From assembly GCF_000321225.1 (NCBI RefSeq), contig NW_004450381.1, positions 1,166,828 through 1,230,827 on the forward strand: a DNA stretch of 64,000 nucleotides, in the 5' to 3' direction. The notes beneath the pieces were generated by a model. It made no database searches, was not told the origin of the DNA, and worked only from the letters and a program-made list of their open reading frames with translations. Below are positions 1 to 54,976 of this stretch, piece by piece. Source of the stretch: Odobenus rosmarus divergens. Lineage: Eukaryota; Chordata; Mammalia; Carnivora; Odobenidae. Numbering within the stretch: position 1 is the first letter of the stretch; each line of letters begins with the position of its first letter. A program made the position numbers and the translations under genes.

Positions 1-1060
1 AGGTGCCCAGAGGCGTTTGCGCTGGTTTGAATCCTGTGGCCTCGCGATTTTACCGCCTTGGTTCCAGGCCAAGGGAAGGGCGGAGGCACAGATTTAGGAC
101 GCTTCCCAACCCTTCAGGAACTTGAGGTTTATGTTTTTTTCTGAGTGATTTGTCGGTGACTGTATCATTACCCTTGGGCTGGGAGGAGCTCTGATTTCTT
201 TACCCACCCCTATCACCATCCCGCAGGCGGGGGGGGGGGGGGGGGGGGGGGGGGGAGAGAGGGCTTGTGGCACCAGGATTGTAGAGAGGATGAAATCACC
301 CCAAGCAAAAGTGAGTCACTTTAAAGAAACAGATTGCTAACACTTCAGGTGGGTCTTGTGTCTCCTGGCCCTCTAGGAGTCTCTGTGGAGCCTTCCTGGA
401 GAGGCTATGAGGACTCCCTGGACTGGGACCTGGAGGGAAGAGCTGAGTGGGTCTGATTGCCCTCCTGTCCCTCTTGGACTCCTTCCCTTATTCGGCCCAG
501 GCTGGGTGCCCACAGCCTCACCTTGCAGCTTCTCAGGACCCTGCCTGGCAGGATGGGAGCCACTACCTGGGTCTGGGCTCTACACAGTTGCCCACGATGG
601 AGCAGACTGGCCTGGTGAAATGATGAGGCCCCAGGTCGTGAGCGTGGAGGATATCCCTTCCAGAATATGGACACCACCCTCTCCTTTGATTTTCACCTCT
701 TCTCTCTCAGGTCTCAGGAGGCTGGCCCTGAGGGCCCCGGTGGAGCACGGGCAGCCAGTACCCCACTCAGACAACGTCCCCCCACCTGCCTCAGCCTGCT
801 GATAGCACCCTCCCTCCCAACCCCCTCCACTTGCCTGCTGGTCTGGGAAAGCCTGATCTGGTCCCTTCCTCTTGGGCCCTCAGTTTTCCCATTTATAAAT
901 TGTCTGTAGTTCTGTTCTAAGCTGGGGGGGGGGGCTGGCCAGCCTCCTCCTTATGCCTCAATTTCCCTTGGGACACATCCCTTGTCTCAGCTATTGTACC
1001 AGCTAAGGCTGTAAGGGGTAGGAAAACTTGCCCATGGGAACAACCACCTGTCATAGGCTA
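1..1060. other. Upstream intergenic DNA, no gene seen
   Basis: This stretch precedes the MMP11 promoter. I see a 27-base G run at 229-255, a short G run near 925, and no splice-bounded coding exon or clear repeat. The open reading frames here are short, overlap on both strands and resemble no family I recognise. In human the neighbour on this side is CHCHD10, transcribed away from MMP11, but no CHCHD10 exon was recognised. Confidence 0.5.
229..255. repeat. 27-base poly(G) homopolymer
   Basis: An uninterrupted run of 27 G follows GCAGGC. Such a run can fold as a G-quadruplex and is also a common place for sequencing or assembly length errors, so the exact length is doubtful. Confidence 0.85.
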
Positions 1061-1065
1061 GCAGT

Positions 1066-1078
1066 AGGTCTGAGGTCA
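1066..1078 (+). promoter_or_regulatory. DR1 nuclear-receptor element upstream of MMP11
   Basis: AGGTCT, one spacer base G, then AGGTCA form a direct repeat with 1-bp spacing. It lies about 370 bp upstream of the start site predicted from the TATA-like box. The human stromelysin-3 promoter is known for a DR1-type retinoic acid response element at a similar distance, so this is the likely ortholog. The first half-site deviates at its last base. Function is inferred, not shown. Confidence 0.6.
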
Positions 1079-1408
1079 GGCCATCAGGGAGACCAGCTAG
1101 GGAAAGCCTTCCAAAGGTGGGGGGCAGGGACCAGGAGGAGTGAAACCCAACTTCTCGCAGACTCCCCAAAGCACAGCGGGAAACTGAGGCCCGGAGGCGC
1201 AGCAGCTAGCCTGGGTCACCCCGCACCAGGCCTCAGAGACGTCAGGCTCCGCATGACCCCGGGAAGGACTGGGTATCGGCCCCCGGCCCCAGCCGGGCCA
1301 GCCCCTCCCCGTCCACCTCCCCCACCCTGGCCGTGGACACCGCGGGGAGAGTTTAGAACAAAAGGCGCGAGGGGCGGGACCGGGGCGGGCCAGGGGCGGG
1401 GCGGAGGC

Positions 1409-1414
1409 TATAAG
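1409..1414 (+). promoter_or_regulatory. TATA-like box of MMP11
   Basis: TATAAG within GGCTATAAGGGG lies 53 bp before the MMP11 start codon. This predicts transcription starting near 1438-1445 and a very short 5' untranslated region. Human MMP11 is also described as TATA-containing. The box sits between GC boxes. Confidence 0.6.
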
Positions 1415-1461
1415 GGGCGGCGGCCCGGCGCGGCCCAGCAGGCCCAGCAGCCCCGGGGCGG

Positions 1462-10919
<9,458 letters not shown>

Positions 10920-11640
10920 CCACAACTTCTCTCAGGGCTCCTGACCCCTGCCAGGCCACTGATAGCGGATAGAGACCAGTGGCCATCTTTGTGGCTGTGG
11001 GTTCAGGCACAGGATAGAGCCTGTGTTTCCTCAGGGGGGTGGGGAGGGGGTGCTGTCATCTTGACAACCGCAGGGAGGGCCACGCAGGTCGTGGTCACCT
11101 GCCAGCAACTGTCTCAGACTGGGCAAGGAGACTCTGGTGTTCCTTGAGGGTGAGGGTTTTCTCAGGCCAGCTCCACTCAACCTGTGCAGGTCACAGTCAA
11201 ACCCTGCTGCCCTCAGTCTCCATCCCTGTCCCTCAGGTTAGCACCTCAGCAGGGCTGGGGGAGCTGAAGCCCTCATTCTGTCCCTGCTGTGAGGTCCCTG
11301 CAGGGTGCTGGCACAGGGGGGCCCTTCTGCCTTTTCCTGAGAGGTCAGCTCTGGGTAGGTGCTTGGAACTGGCTGCCTTCTAGTTGGTGATCCTAGAGAT
11401 GTGTTCTCCAGGATGCAGGCCAAAAGGTCCAGAGTCAGCTGGGGGAGGGGGGGTGTTTCCTGCTGGAGACCCCGGGCCCTGGAAGCCCCAACATACCTCA
11501 ATCCTGTCTTGGGCTAGATCCTTCCCAGCCCTCATTGCAGCACTGGGACCCTCCACAGTCATGTAAATGTGTGTACAGTGTATACAAAGCCTTTTTTTTT
11601 TTTTCTACTGAGTACTGTCATTAAATATGGTTATTTTCTA
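10920..11640 (+). other. MMP11: MMP11 3' untranslated region
   Basis: About 720 bases run from the stop codon to the expected cleavage site after the ATTAAA signal. A 13-base T run at 11592-11604 lies just before the signal. No open frame is supported. Confidence 0.7.
11620..11625 (+). terminator. MMP11: MMP11 poly(A) signal ATTAAA
   Basis: ATTAAA, the commonest variant of the poly(A) signal, is followed by a T-rich stretch about 10 bases on. Cleavage is expected near 11636-11645. Confidence 0.7.
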
Positions 11641-11644
11641 CTTG

Positions 11645-12640
11645 CCTGCCTGAGTTCTTTCTGTAATTATGAGGCCAGGAGGGGAAAAGAGCTGGGGAGG
11701 TGGGAGCAGGCTCAGGACCTACTCCACCCACCCACCCAAGCTTTTGGTCCTTGGGGCCCGACTCTATGCGGATGGCTCCTCTTGCTCTATTCCTCCATCT
11801 TGTTTGGCTGGACACCTGGAGTGGCTGTGTAATTGATTCCAGGCTTCCCCTGCTGGCCCCTCAGGGCATCCTCCATGAAGTGGTGGTCACTTTATCTGAT
11901 CATGTCCCACCCCAGCCCCGATCCTGTAATACTTTGTTTCTCACTGCTGTCAGGACACAGAACAAAACTCAATGGTTACGACAGCCGACCCCACTTAACT
12001 CTGAAGGGTGGCCTTGCCCTGCCACCCAGCCTCACCTAACACAGCTGCAATTGTACTAGACTGAACCACGTGAAATTGTCAGCAGTGGGCCGTTTTTGAT
12101 CCGCTGCCTTGTGCAGCCGGCCACACGGACACTTTGATGCTTTCATTAGTGTCAGCTCCACACCCAGCTGTAAGCTCTGCAGAGCAAGGCTATCTAGTTT
12201 CGCTCACCACCCCACAGCTGCGCCTGTTGTAGGCACAGAGTGCAGAGTTAAGGAAGGAATGGAGAAGTTTGCCTCCCTTCCAGCTCACTGATGCCCCAGC
12301 CAAACCAAACACCACCTGGGCCTTGGAATGCTGCCAAGCCTGGGGAAACTGTGCCCATGCCACTTCCCCACCCAGTGTTGTCATTCTGCCCATCTCCACA
12401 GCCGCAGGAACAGCTATGGACCCGGAAATAGGGTATTTGTTCCTAGGATCCCTCTTATCTACTCAACTACACTGCGTTTTCCGGGTAGGGAAACTGAGGC
12501 ACGGATAGCTCTGGCCTCCTACCGGCCTCAGGCCTCATTTCACTCCTCCTCCACTGGACTGAGTTCTACTCCCAGCTGCGAGGCTGGGAAAGCCACCGCT
12601 TGAGCCAGGGCCTCGGTTGCTATTTCTGTCCGTGAGAAGT
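11645..12640. other. MMP11-SMARCB1 intergenic spacer
   Basis: The two genes run head to tail about 1.2 kb apart. The spacer has no CAN-SINE and no supportable exon. A GGGAAACTGAGGC string near 12488 is a MIR-like remnant. Confidence 0.6.
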
Positions 12641-12736
12641 TCTACACGGTACCTCCACTTGGGAAGCAGCCTGGAGGAGAAACGGGTCGTGGTTCCTTTA
12701 AAGGGCCCGAAGGGGCGCGCCCCGGCCTTTTGTTTG

Positions 12737-12763
12737 GGCGGCGGCGGCGGCGGCGGCGGCGGC
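12737..12763 (+). repeat. (GGC)9 microsatellite in SMARCB1 promoter
   Basis: Nine perfect GGC units run into a CGCGCGCG stretch just upstream of the predicted start site. Length is likely to vary between individuals. Confidence 0.9.
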
Positions 12764-12786
12764 GCGCGCGTCAGCGTCAACGCCCA

Positions 12787-12796
12787 GCGCATGCGC
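12787..12796. promoter_or_regulatory. NRF1 palindrome in SMARCB1 promoter
   Basis: GCGCATGCGC is the perfect core of the NRF1 site, 183 bp before the SMARCB1 start codon. NRF1 commonly drives CpG-island promoters. Occupancy is inferred. Confidence 0.55.
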
Positions 12797-12835
12797 GCTG
12801 ACAGCGGCCTGGTCGTCGTTTGCGGCGGCGGCTGA

Positions 12836-49276
<36,441 letters not shown>

Positions 49277-49575
49277 CCAGCCCATCGGTGCATGGCTCCC
49301 ACGGAGCGTTCAGAAGATCGGACCGCCTCTCCTTCATCTTCTGGCAAGGAGGGCGGCCAAGGGGGCAGGCCGGGGCTATTCTGAGGAGCATGGGGTGTGG
49401 GGAGGGCTTCCGCTCACTCTTCCCTGGGCACACATTCCATTTGTTGAGCCCCAGTCCCCACCCAAGTCTCTGGTCAGAGAGAGGCCTCCTTTTTGGGTTG
49501 TGTTTTGTTTTTGTATAGGAGCCCCAGGTAGGGCTAGCAACGCTTTTTAAATAAAGACAACAGGTCATGTTCCAT
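49277..49575 (+). other. SMARCB1: SMARCB1 3' untranslated region
   Basis: About 300 bases lie between the stop and the expected cleavage after AATAAA, giving a short compact 3' end like the human gene. Confidence 0.75.
49550..49555 (+). terminator. SMARCB1: SMARCB1 poly(A) signal AATAAA
   Basis: Canonical AATAAA in TTTTTAAATAAAGACAAC, followed by a T-rich patch at about 49570-49580. Cleavage is expected near 49570. Confidence 0.85.
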
Positions 49576-49579
49576 TTTT

Positions 49580-51780
49580 TCAAAGTGGTAGCATAAAAAT
49601 AAGAAAGGGGACGAGGAGCAGGGTCTGGCTGGGGTGGTGTATGGCCAAGGTTGGCATGCCAGGCCTCTTGCCCTTCTGTGCCTCAGAGCCCCAGCTGGGC
49701 AGGCCGGGGCTGATAAGGCTGCATCCAAGGCCAACGGCAGCACAGTGTGCTTTTCCTCAGGCCCTCCGCCCGCCACCTGTGCCGTCCTCGTACCAACGGA
49801 CAGAAGTGAGGTCACAAGGCTCAGAGGGCAGGAGGCCCGCTTACCTTGCAGTGACAGCCCCACCACGCCTCCTTTGCTTGGCCTTGTGAAGCTGCTTAGG
49901 CTTTCCTGCTGTCCTTGGGCTCTGCTGTGTCCAGACTGTTGTCGCTTCCCCCCCCCGCCCCGCCCCAGAGCATTGCTTCTCTGGAGTCCCTTGCAGCAGC
50001 CATATCCTTTGTGGGTGCTACAGGGGTGTCAGCAGCCTGAGTGCCCGAGGGCCCATGCTTGGCTGTTCCAGCTGCACCCCTGGCTGGCGCCATGGGCCAG
50101 GCCAGCTCTTCTCTCTCAGGTCGGTTGTGAGGCATGAGGCGCGTGGAGCAGCACGCCTGCCTAGGGCCAGCCGTGGGGGGATGTGGTGTGTTGAGAAGGA
50201 GGCGTAGCCCTGGGCCTCTCCTCACCTCTGCCTCCAGTGAGCTGCTTGCCCCGTCTGCATCCTTGTCTCATGTGGAAGTGTCCCCACTCTACAGAAGGGA
50301 TGTGGGCTGCGTGCGGGTGGCATGTGTGGGTCTCCTCGTGGAGCCGAGCAGTGCTTGGTGAATTGGGCACATAGCTGCAGTCTTACCGAAGAGAACAGAC
50401 CCCCAGCTCTGGGCTGGTGCCTTCAGCTGCTGCCAGGTGTCCCCTGTCAGGTCAGGGCTGCTCTGCTCCCCAGGAGCATGGCAGGAGCATCATGCCACCT
50501 GGCTTCCAACCTGAGCCCCACACTGGCCAAGGGCAGAGCTCTTGGGTAGGAATTGGGGTCTTGATTGCCAGGATAATAGGGGTAGATGGGCCTGGCCGTC
50601 TGGGCTGGGGGTCCTATGATCCTGTCCTGGGACATGACAGCTCCTACCTCCCAGGAAGTTTGTACTCAAGCCCCTTGCCCTTCATCCAGGAGTGCAACTT
50701 GCTGGAGCTCCACAGCAAGGAGATGGTTGGGCTTCACTGGAAGGCCCTGAACAAAGAGGAAGATTCCAGGCCCAGGCTTCGCTGGCCTTGGAGACAAGTG
50801 GGCTCCATTGCTGAAGGGTTTGCTTGGTCCATGTGCCCCTACAACTGGTGGGATGGAGTGAAACTGCCCGCCTCAGCCCCTCTGGGCAGGCCAGCCCACC
50901 AGGCCCGCCCAGGGGCTGAGTGCTCCCTTGGAGCACTGCAGAGCAAGCTGTGACTCCACACAGTTCCCTACAAACTTAGACTCCATGGTGAATACTTGGG
51001 CCATCCATGAATGTGACAGCCTGTGGCTGGAGGAGCCCCTATGCTGCTCATCATCCAGGAATAAACCAGAGTTCCAACTGGTCTAGGGCAATGAGGAAAG
51101 TTGGCCAGGGTGTCTGGTGCCCACTTTACCAAAGAAAAAAGTGAGCTGTGGGATCAGATCAGGCTCCCATGGTTCTCAGCTAAAAACATAAGGGAGAGAG
51201 CTTTGTAGAACTCTGCCGAGGTGAAAATTTCTCAAAGCTTTGGGATCGCAGAAAGGGCCGAGGACCTGGTCCTGGCCCTCTGCTGCACCTGACCCCATGG
51301 AGCCTTGGGCATGTCCATTGCCTGCTCAGCTAGAAAGTGGGGCAAAGGTCCACTTGTTGCCACTGAGGGACAGAAGGAGCCAAGTGAGGCATCAGCCTGA
51401 GGGTACCATGGGCAGGAGCCCCTGCAAACTGGGCTTGGCATGACGGGGACATCCCAGTCCAGGCCCCAGCCAATGAGACCTGGCCAGCCCCTTGCTGCCT
51501 GGCCCTGAGCAGAGATCAGTGCAGGTAGGATTTGCCCAAGACTCCATTAAGGCATTGGCAAAGCTGGACTGAGAACCCCGAGTATGCCATCTGTGAGCTC
51601 AAAGCTGCTGGGCAACTGTGGGCAGGTTCTTGACCCCCTCTGGGCTTCTCATCCTACCACCTACAATTGGTCTGAGAGGGCAGACCAGGCTTGGTGGCCC
51701 TAGGTCAAGGCCAGCAACACCTGCCCAGCGTGGAAGGATGTGGCCAGCCAAGGCAGGGAGCCAGTGCTGTGGGCAAAGAG
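49580..51780. other. Convergent spacer between SMARCB1 and DERL3
   Basis: The 2.2 kb between the two 3' ends has no recognisable exon and no CAN-SINE. A MIR-like string (TGGGCAACTGTGGGCAGGTT) lies near 51610. An isolated AATAAA occurs at 51060. Confidence 0.6.
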
Positions 51781-51795
51781 ATGCAGGTCATTCTG

Positions 51796-51801
51796 TTTAT
51801 T
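51796..51801 (-). terminator. DERL3: DERL3 poly(A) signal
   Basis: TTTATT on the plus strand is AATAAA on the minus strand, 140 bp past the DERL3 stop. It implies a short 3' untranslated region ending near 51780. Confidence 0.8.
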
Positions 51802-51940
51802 TGGGCAGGCCCTGGGCACCAGCCCCATCTCCAGGACAGGTTGCTCTCCTGTAAGCGGGAGTTAGGGGTGGAATGGAGGCCTGCCAGAGGCCAGGAAAAC
51901 AGGCTGCTGGGGTTGGGGCTGGCCCTGGCCCTGGGTAGGG

Positions 51941-52022
51941 TCATTGCTGCAGGGGTCCTGGCTGCTCCTCCGGGAGGGGCAGGTAATCAGGGTCCTCCTG
52001 TCGGGCATCCAGTAGCAGCTTC
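51941..52022 (-). CDS. DERL3: DERL3 coding exon 7 (C-terminal tail)
   Basis: This encodes [20 protein letters not shown] then PGPLQQ and TGA, the cytosolic tail. The human tail is a few residues longer as I recall it. Confidence 0.92.
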
Positions 52023-54101
52023 CTGTAGGGAGGGGCCCACGCTGAGCTGAGGCCAGCAGGCGTCCCCACTGGTGTAGGGAGCCGTCTGAGGGAGGATAGT
52101 GGGAGAATTGTCATCTCTAGCACTCACAGGAAGCTGGGGGTCAGCAGCAGCCTCTTGCCTCCGGGCTGGTTGGGGAAGACATCCTCTAGGAAGTAGTAAA
52201 TGTGGCCCACAGCAATCCCTGTAGGAGAGCCATGGATGGCTGAGGCCACTCTCCACAGTCCAGAGCCCGAGGCCAGCACAGCCTGCTCCTTGCCTCCATG
52301 CACAGTTCCGGAGGCACAGCCAGGCCAAGCGACCTCAAGCCCCAGAGTATGAGCACCCAGTGTTCTGCACAGACTGCCAGCCCCAGCCCCCGCCCCGGGG
52401 TGGGAGAGCAGGGTTGACCCTGAAGGACAGGCTTACCTGGCCCAGAAGTGGGCAGGACCTGGGGAGGGGAGGGCCTGAGAACATGGGAGGAATAGGAGCC
52501 AAGGCTGGGAACTGGACACACCTATCCCCACCCTGGTGAGGACCCACACGGGCATCAGTACATCGATGGTGGGGAGCCTGTAGCCGGCTGGCTTGTTGAG
52601 GGCCCAGAACAGCGGAGCTAGCAGGGCAGGAAGCGGGGGGTGGGAGGGCAGGTGAGAGAGGTCCAGTGCGGGTGGGAGGGAGGGCTCTGGCACAGCAGAC
52701 AGGCCTGTCTGGGGAGGGCGAGTGCACAGGCAGGCTCACCCAGCAGGTCCACGAGAATCGAGTTGCCCAGCAGCAGAGAGAACCCCATGAGTGCCCAGGG
52801 CAGGAATGGTGCCTGGAAGGTGAGGAGGCCGAAGAAGTTGACCCTCACTCGGGGGTTGCGGCGGCTCCATACATACACCAGCATGACTGTGAGGGCCTGG
52901 CCCAAGAAGAACAGACTGCCCAGGAGCCCCAGCAGCTTGAGCCAGAGTCAAGGTGCTGGAGGCCTTCTGGTGCAGGCCTCAGAGCCCCTGCCCAGGACAC
53001 CTCTGACTTGCGAACCCCCTGGAATCCTCCCTAGTTTCCCTTCCCTCATCACCCCTATGTGCCATTCCCCTGTCCAGATGTGCCCTTCCAATCAAAGGGC
53101 CACACTGTGGCTGTCAGGCCCCACGTGACCTGTCTGCTTGTCCACCGCGCCCCAGCCTCCAAACACTGCCTTCAGTGCCCCAGTTTCTCCCGGCTACTGG
53201 CATGCGGGCACGCAGGGCTCAGCCCCCAAGCACCCCACCTGGCTCTCCTGCACATCACCCTGTGGTATTTTGGGTACAGCACTGAAGAGCTGGTGCTGAC
53301 ATCCGGAGCCGAGCACACGATGTACACTAAATACATCCTGAGCTGGAGTGAACTACTCTGTCCCTCACCGGCCCGGGCGCTCATGTCAGGCCCCAGGGCC
53401 AGCACAGGCTGGCCCCAGAGGCGCCGCGGCCTGAAGTTTCAGAGCCTGGAAGGATACGGTCATGAGGCCGCCCCCGAAGAGAAACATGAAGACGAAGTCG
53501 GCCGTGCGGCCGCGGAAGGAGCCTTCCTCCAGCATGCGGCAGTAGCGGAACCTGCGGCGTCCGTAAAGGAAGTGCCACCGGGCGGAGCCTCAGTTTCCCC
53601 ACTCCGGGTCGCCCCCCAAGCCCGGAGAGCCGCCCACCGCCCTACGCCTGGGTCCGCGCGGGGCAGGATACACGAAGAGCATGTTGAAGAAGAAGCTGAA
53701 TCCCAGGGGCCCGAAGAAGAGGAAGTTGGTGACGAGCCTCCAGACCTAAGGGGATGGAGGGAAGGCTGGAGGTCAGGCGCAGGGCAGGCAGGGCCTAGCT
53801 GTCAGGTGCAATGGGTGGGGCCGCCTCACCTGGAACTTCCGGAACACGAGGTGCGGGTTGAAATAGAGCTGGAAGGGGCTGAGGAGCTCCAGTTGCTGCG
53901 GAACCAGGGGCGCGTCAGGTGCAGCCCCCGGGAATACAGCGGTAACCATGACGACACCCCTCCCGGGCTGCAGCCATGGAGACGCCCCCACCCGCCCGGC
54001 CAGCTTACCACAGCAGCGGTGGTAAGGACGCAGGCCGCGGTATAGGCCCGCGTCACCGCGGGCACCTGCAGGAACTCGGCCGTCAGCCCCTGCCACGCCA
54101 T
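51941..54101 (-). CDS. DERL3: DERL3 (derlin-3), spliced coding span
   Basis: This encodes derlin-3, a multi-pass ER membrane protein of the rhomboid pseudoprotease family that helps move misfolded glycoproteins to the cytosol for degradation. The minus-strand exons are 54101-54009, 53895-53830, 53745-53672, 53551-53458, 52935-52740, 52218-52128 and 52022-51941. They total 696 bases, or 231 residues against 235 in human. It starts [16 protein letters not shown], has the rhomboid WR motif at 55-56 (VWRLVTN) and GIAVGHIYY with a GxxxG at 175-179 in the last membrane segment. The catalytic serine and histidine of active rhomboids are absent, as in all derlins. The C-terminal tail is shorter than in human, ending [10 protein letters not shown]. 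Two donors (exons 3 and 4) are weak. Confidence 0.94.
52128..52218 (-). CDS. DERL3: DERL3 coding exon 6
   Basis: This 91-base exon encodes [20 protein letters not shown] and [11 protein letters not shown], the last membrane segment with its GxxxG and the start of the tail. The donor is GTGAGT. Confidence 0.94.
52740..52935 (-). CDS. DERL3: DERL3 coding exon 5
   Basis: This 196-base exon encodes [20 protein letters not shown] through NSILVDLLG, with several membrane segments. Its acceptor (CTCTGGCTCAAG) has a poor pyrimidine tract, and another CAG lies 20 bases downstream but would break the frame. Confidence 0.94.
53458..53551 (-). CDS. DERL3: DERL3 coding exon 4
   Basis: This encodes [20 protein letters not shown] through GGLMT, a cytosolic loop and membrane segment. 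It ends ATGACC before GTATCC, a donor with C at +5. Confidence 0.92.
53672..53745 (-). CDS. DERL3: DERL3 coding exon 3 (WR motif)
   Basis: This 74-base exon encodes [20 protein letters not shown] and NMLF, with the WR motif of the first lumenal loop. The donor is also GTATCC. Confidence 0.92.
53830..53895 (-). CDS. DERL3: DERL3 coding exon 2
   Basis: Twenty-two codons encode [20 protein letters not shown] then FQ, in phase 0 at both ends. The donor is GTGAGG. Confidence 0.94.
54009..54101 (-). CDS. DERL3: DERL3 coding exon 1
   Basis: Thirty-one codons begin at the ATG complementary to 54099-54101 and encode [20 protein letters not shown] and the first membrane segment. The donor is GTAAGC. 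Confidence 0.95.
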
Positions 54102-54560
54102 TGAAACTTCTCTGACACGCGTGGCGCAACCTGCTGCGCGCTCTTTAACCCGCCTCCAAACCCCGCCTCACTCCCAAATTTGGCCAATCCGCGTCGGAGG
54201 CGCAGCGCGCCCAGGGCCGAGGGAGGAGCCCGGGGCCCGGTAACCAATAGGAGGAGGAAGCGGGAAGCCGGGGGCGGGACAGGGGAGTGGGCGGCTCGGG
54301 ACTCGGGACCAAATAGCAGGCCCCACGGGTGAGCACGTGGCGGTTGTTGTGATGGCTGTCGTGGTGGCGCGGGAGAACGTGTGGCCAATGAGGAACGGGT
54401 CGCTTCGCGGCAAGCTAGAGAGAACCAACAGCAAGGACCTACAAGACTTTGGGGGCGGGGCTGAGATTACTCCGCGAGTGAAGGTGAGACGGGACCGAGG
54501 AACTGTGAGACCGGAAGGGGCGGAACCAATGCGAGTCGGGGCTGGAGGCTCTGTGAGGCC
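54102..54560 (-). promoter_or_regulatory. DERL3: DERL3 CpG-rich promoter with three CCAAT boxes
   Basis: CCAAT occurs on the plus strand (ATTGG toward DERL3) at 54184, 54244 and 54384, with GC boxes near 54270 and 54452. GAGCACGTGG at 54331-54340 contains an ACGTG core like those bound by XBP1/ATF6. DERL3 is stress-induced in human. A full ERSE (CCAAT, nine bases, CCACG) was not found. Confidence 0.6.
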
Positions 54561-54789
54561 CCCAGGGCCGGCAGCTACTCGGTCGGGTCTTTCTCCCCTA
54601 CTGAGAACCAAAGACAGTGCTACCTGTCCCACAACAGAGGAGGCGCTCAAGCACTGTGTCCAGCCACCCCTCACCCCCGCCGCGGTCCACTTGACCGCGC
54701 GCGGACTCCTGTAGGGAGTCTTCCCAAGGACCCCAGAGTGCCGACACTGGCCAGAGCAAGTGGGCGGCCTGGAGAGGGCCTCATCATTT

Positions 54790-54976
54790 CTTTTTTTTAA
54801 AGATTTTATTTATTTATTTGACAGAGAGAGCAGGAACACAAGCAGGGGGAATGGGAGAGGGAGAAGCAGGCTTCCCACTGAGCAGGGAGCCTGATGTGGG
54901 GCTCGATCCCAGGACCCTGGGATCATGACCTGAGCCGAAGGCAGATGCTTAACCGACTGAGCCACTCAGGCGCCCC
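54790..54976 (-). mobile_element. CAN-SINE, minus strand
   Basis: The exact duplication AGGGCCTCATCATTT lies at 54775 and 54977. The reversed head ends CACTCAGGCGCCCC. Confidence 0.94.

Noticed and set aside
51060..51065. AATAAA as an alternative SMARCB1 poly(A) site
   Set aside because: It lies 1.5 kb past a canonical signal at 49550 and has no supporting context that can be judged from sequence alone.
53059..54045. 328-codon open frame on the plus strand across DERL3
   Set aside because: It is antisense to DERL3 exons 2-4 and their introns in very GC-rich DNA, where stops are scarce. It has no domain I recognise, and the true exons on the other strand explain the constraint.
54102..54400. 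ER stress response element (CCAAT-N9-CCACG) in the DERL3 promoter
   Set aside because: CCAAT boxes and an ACGTG core are present, but none has the required spacing and partner sequence on either strand.
54337..54714. 125-codon open frame divergent from DERL3 (starts MAVVVMAVVV)
   Set aside because: It lies in the CpG-rich promoter, has low-complexity composition and no family resemblance. A divergent non-coding transcript is possible but a protein is not supported.
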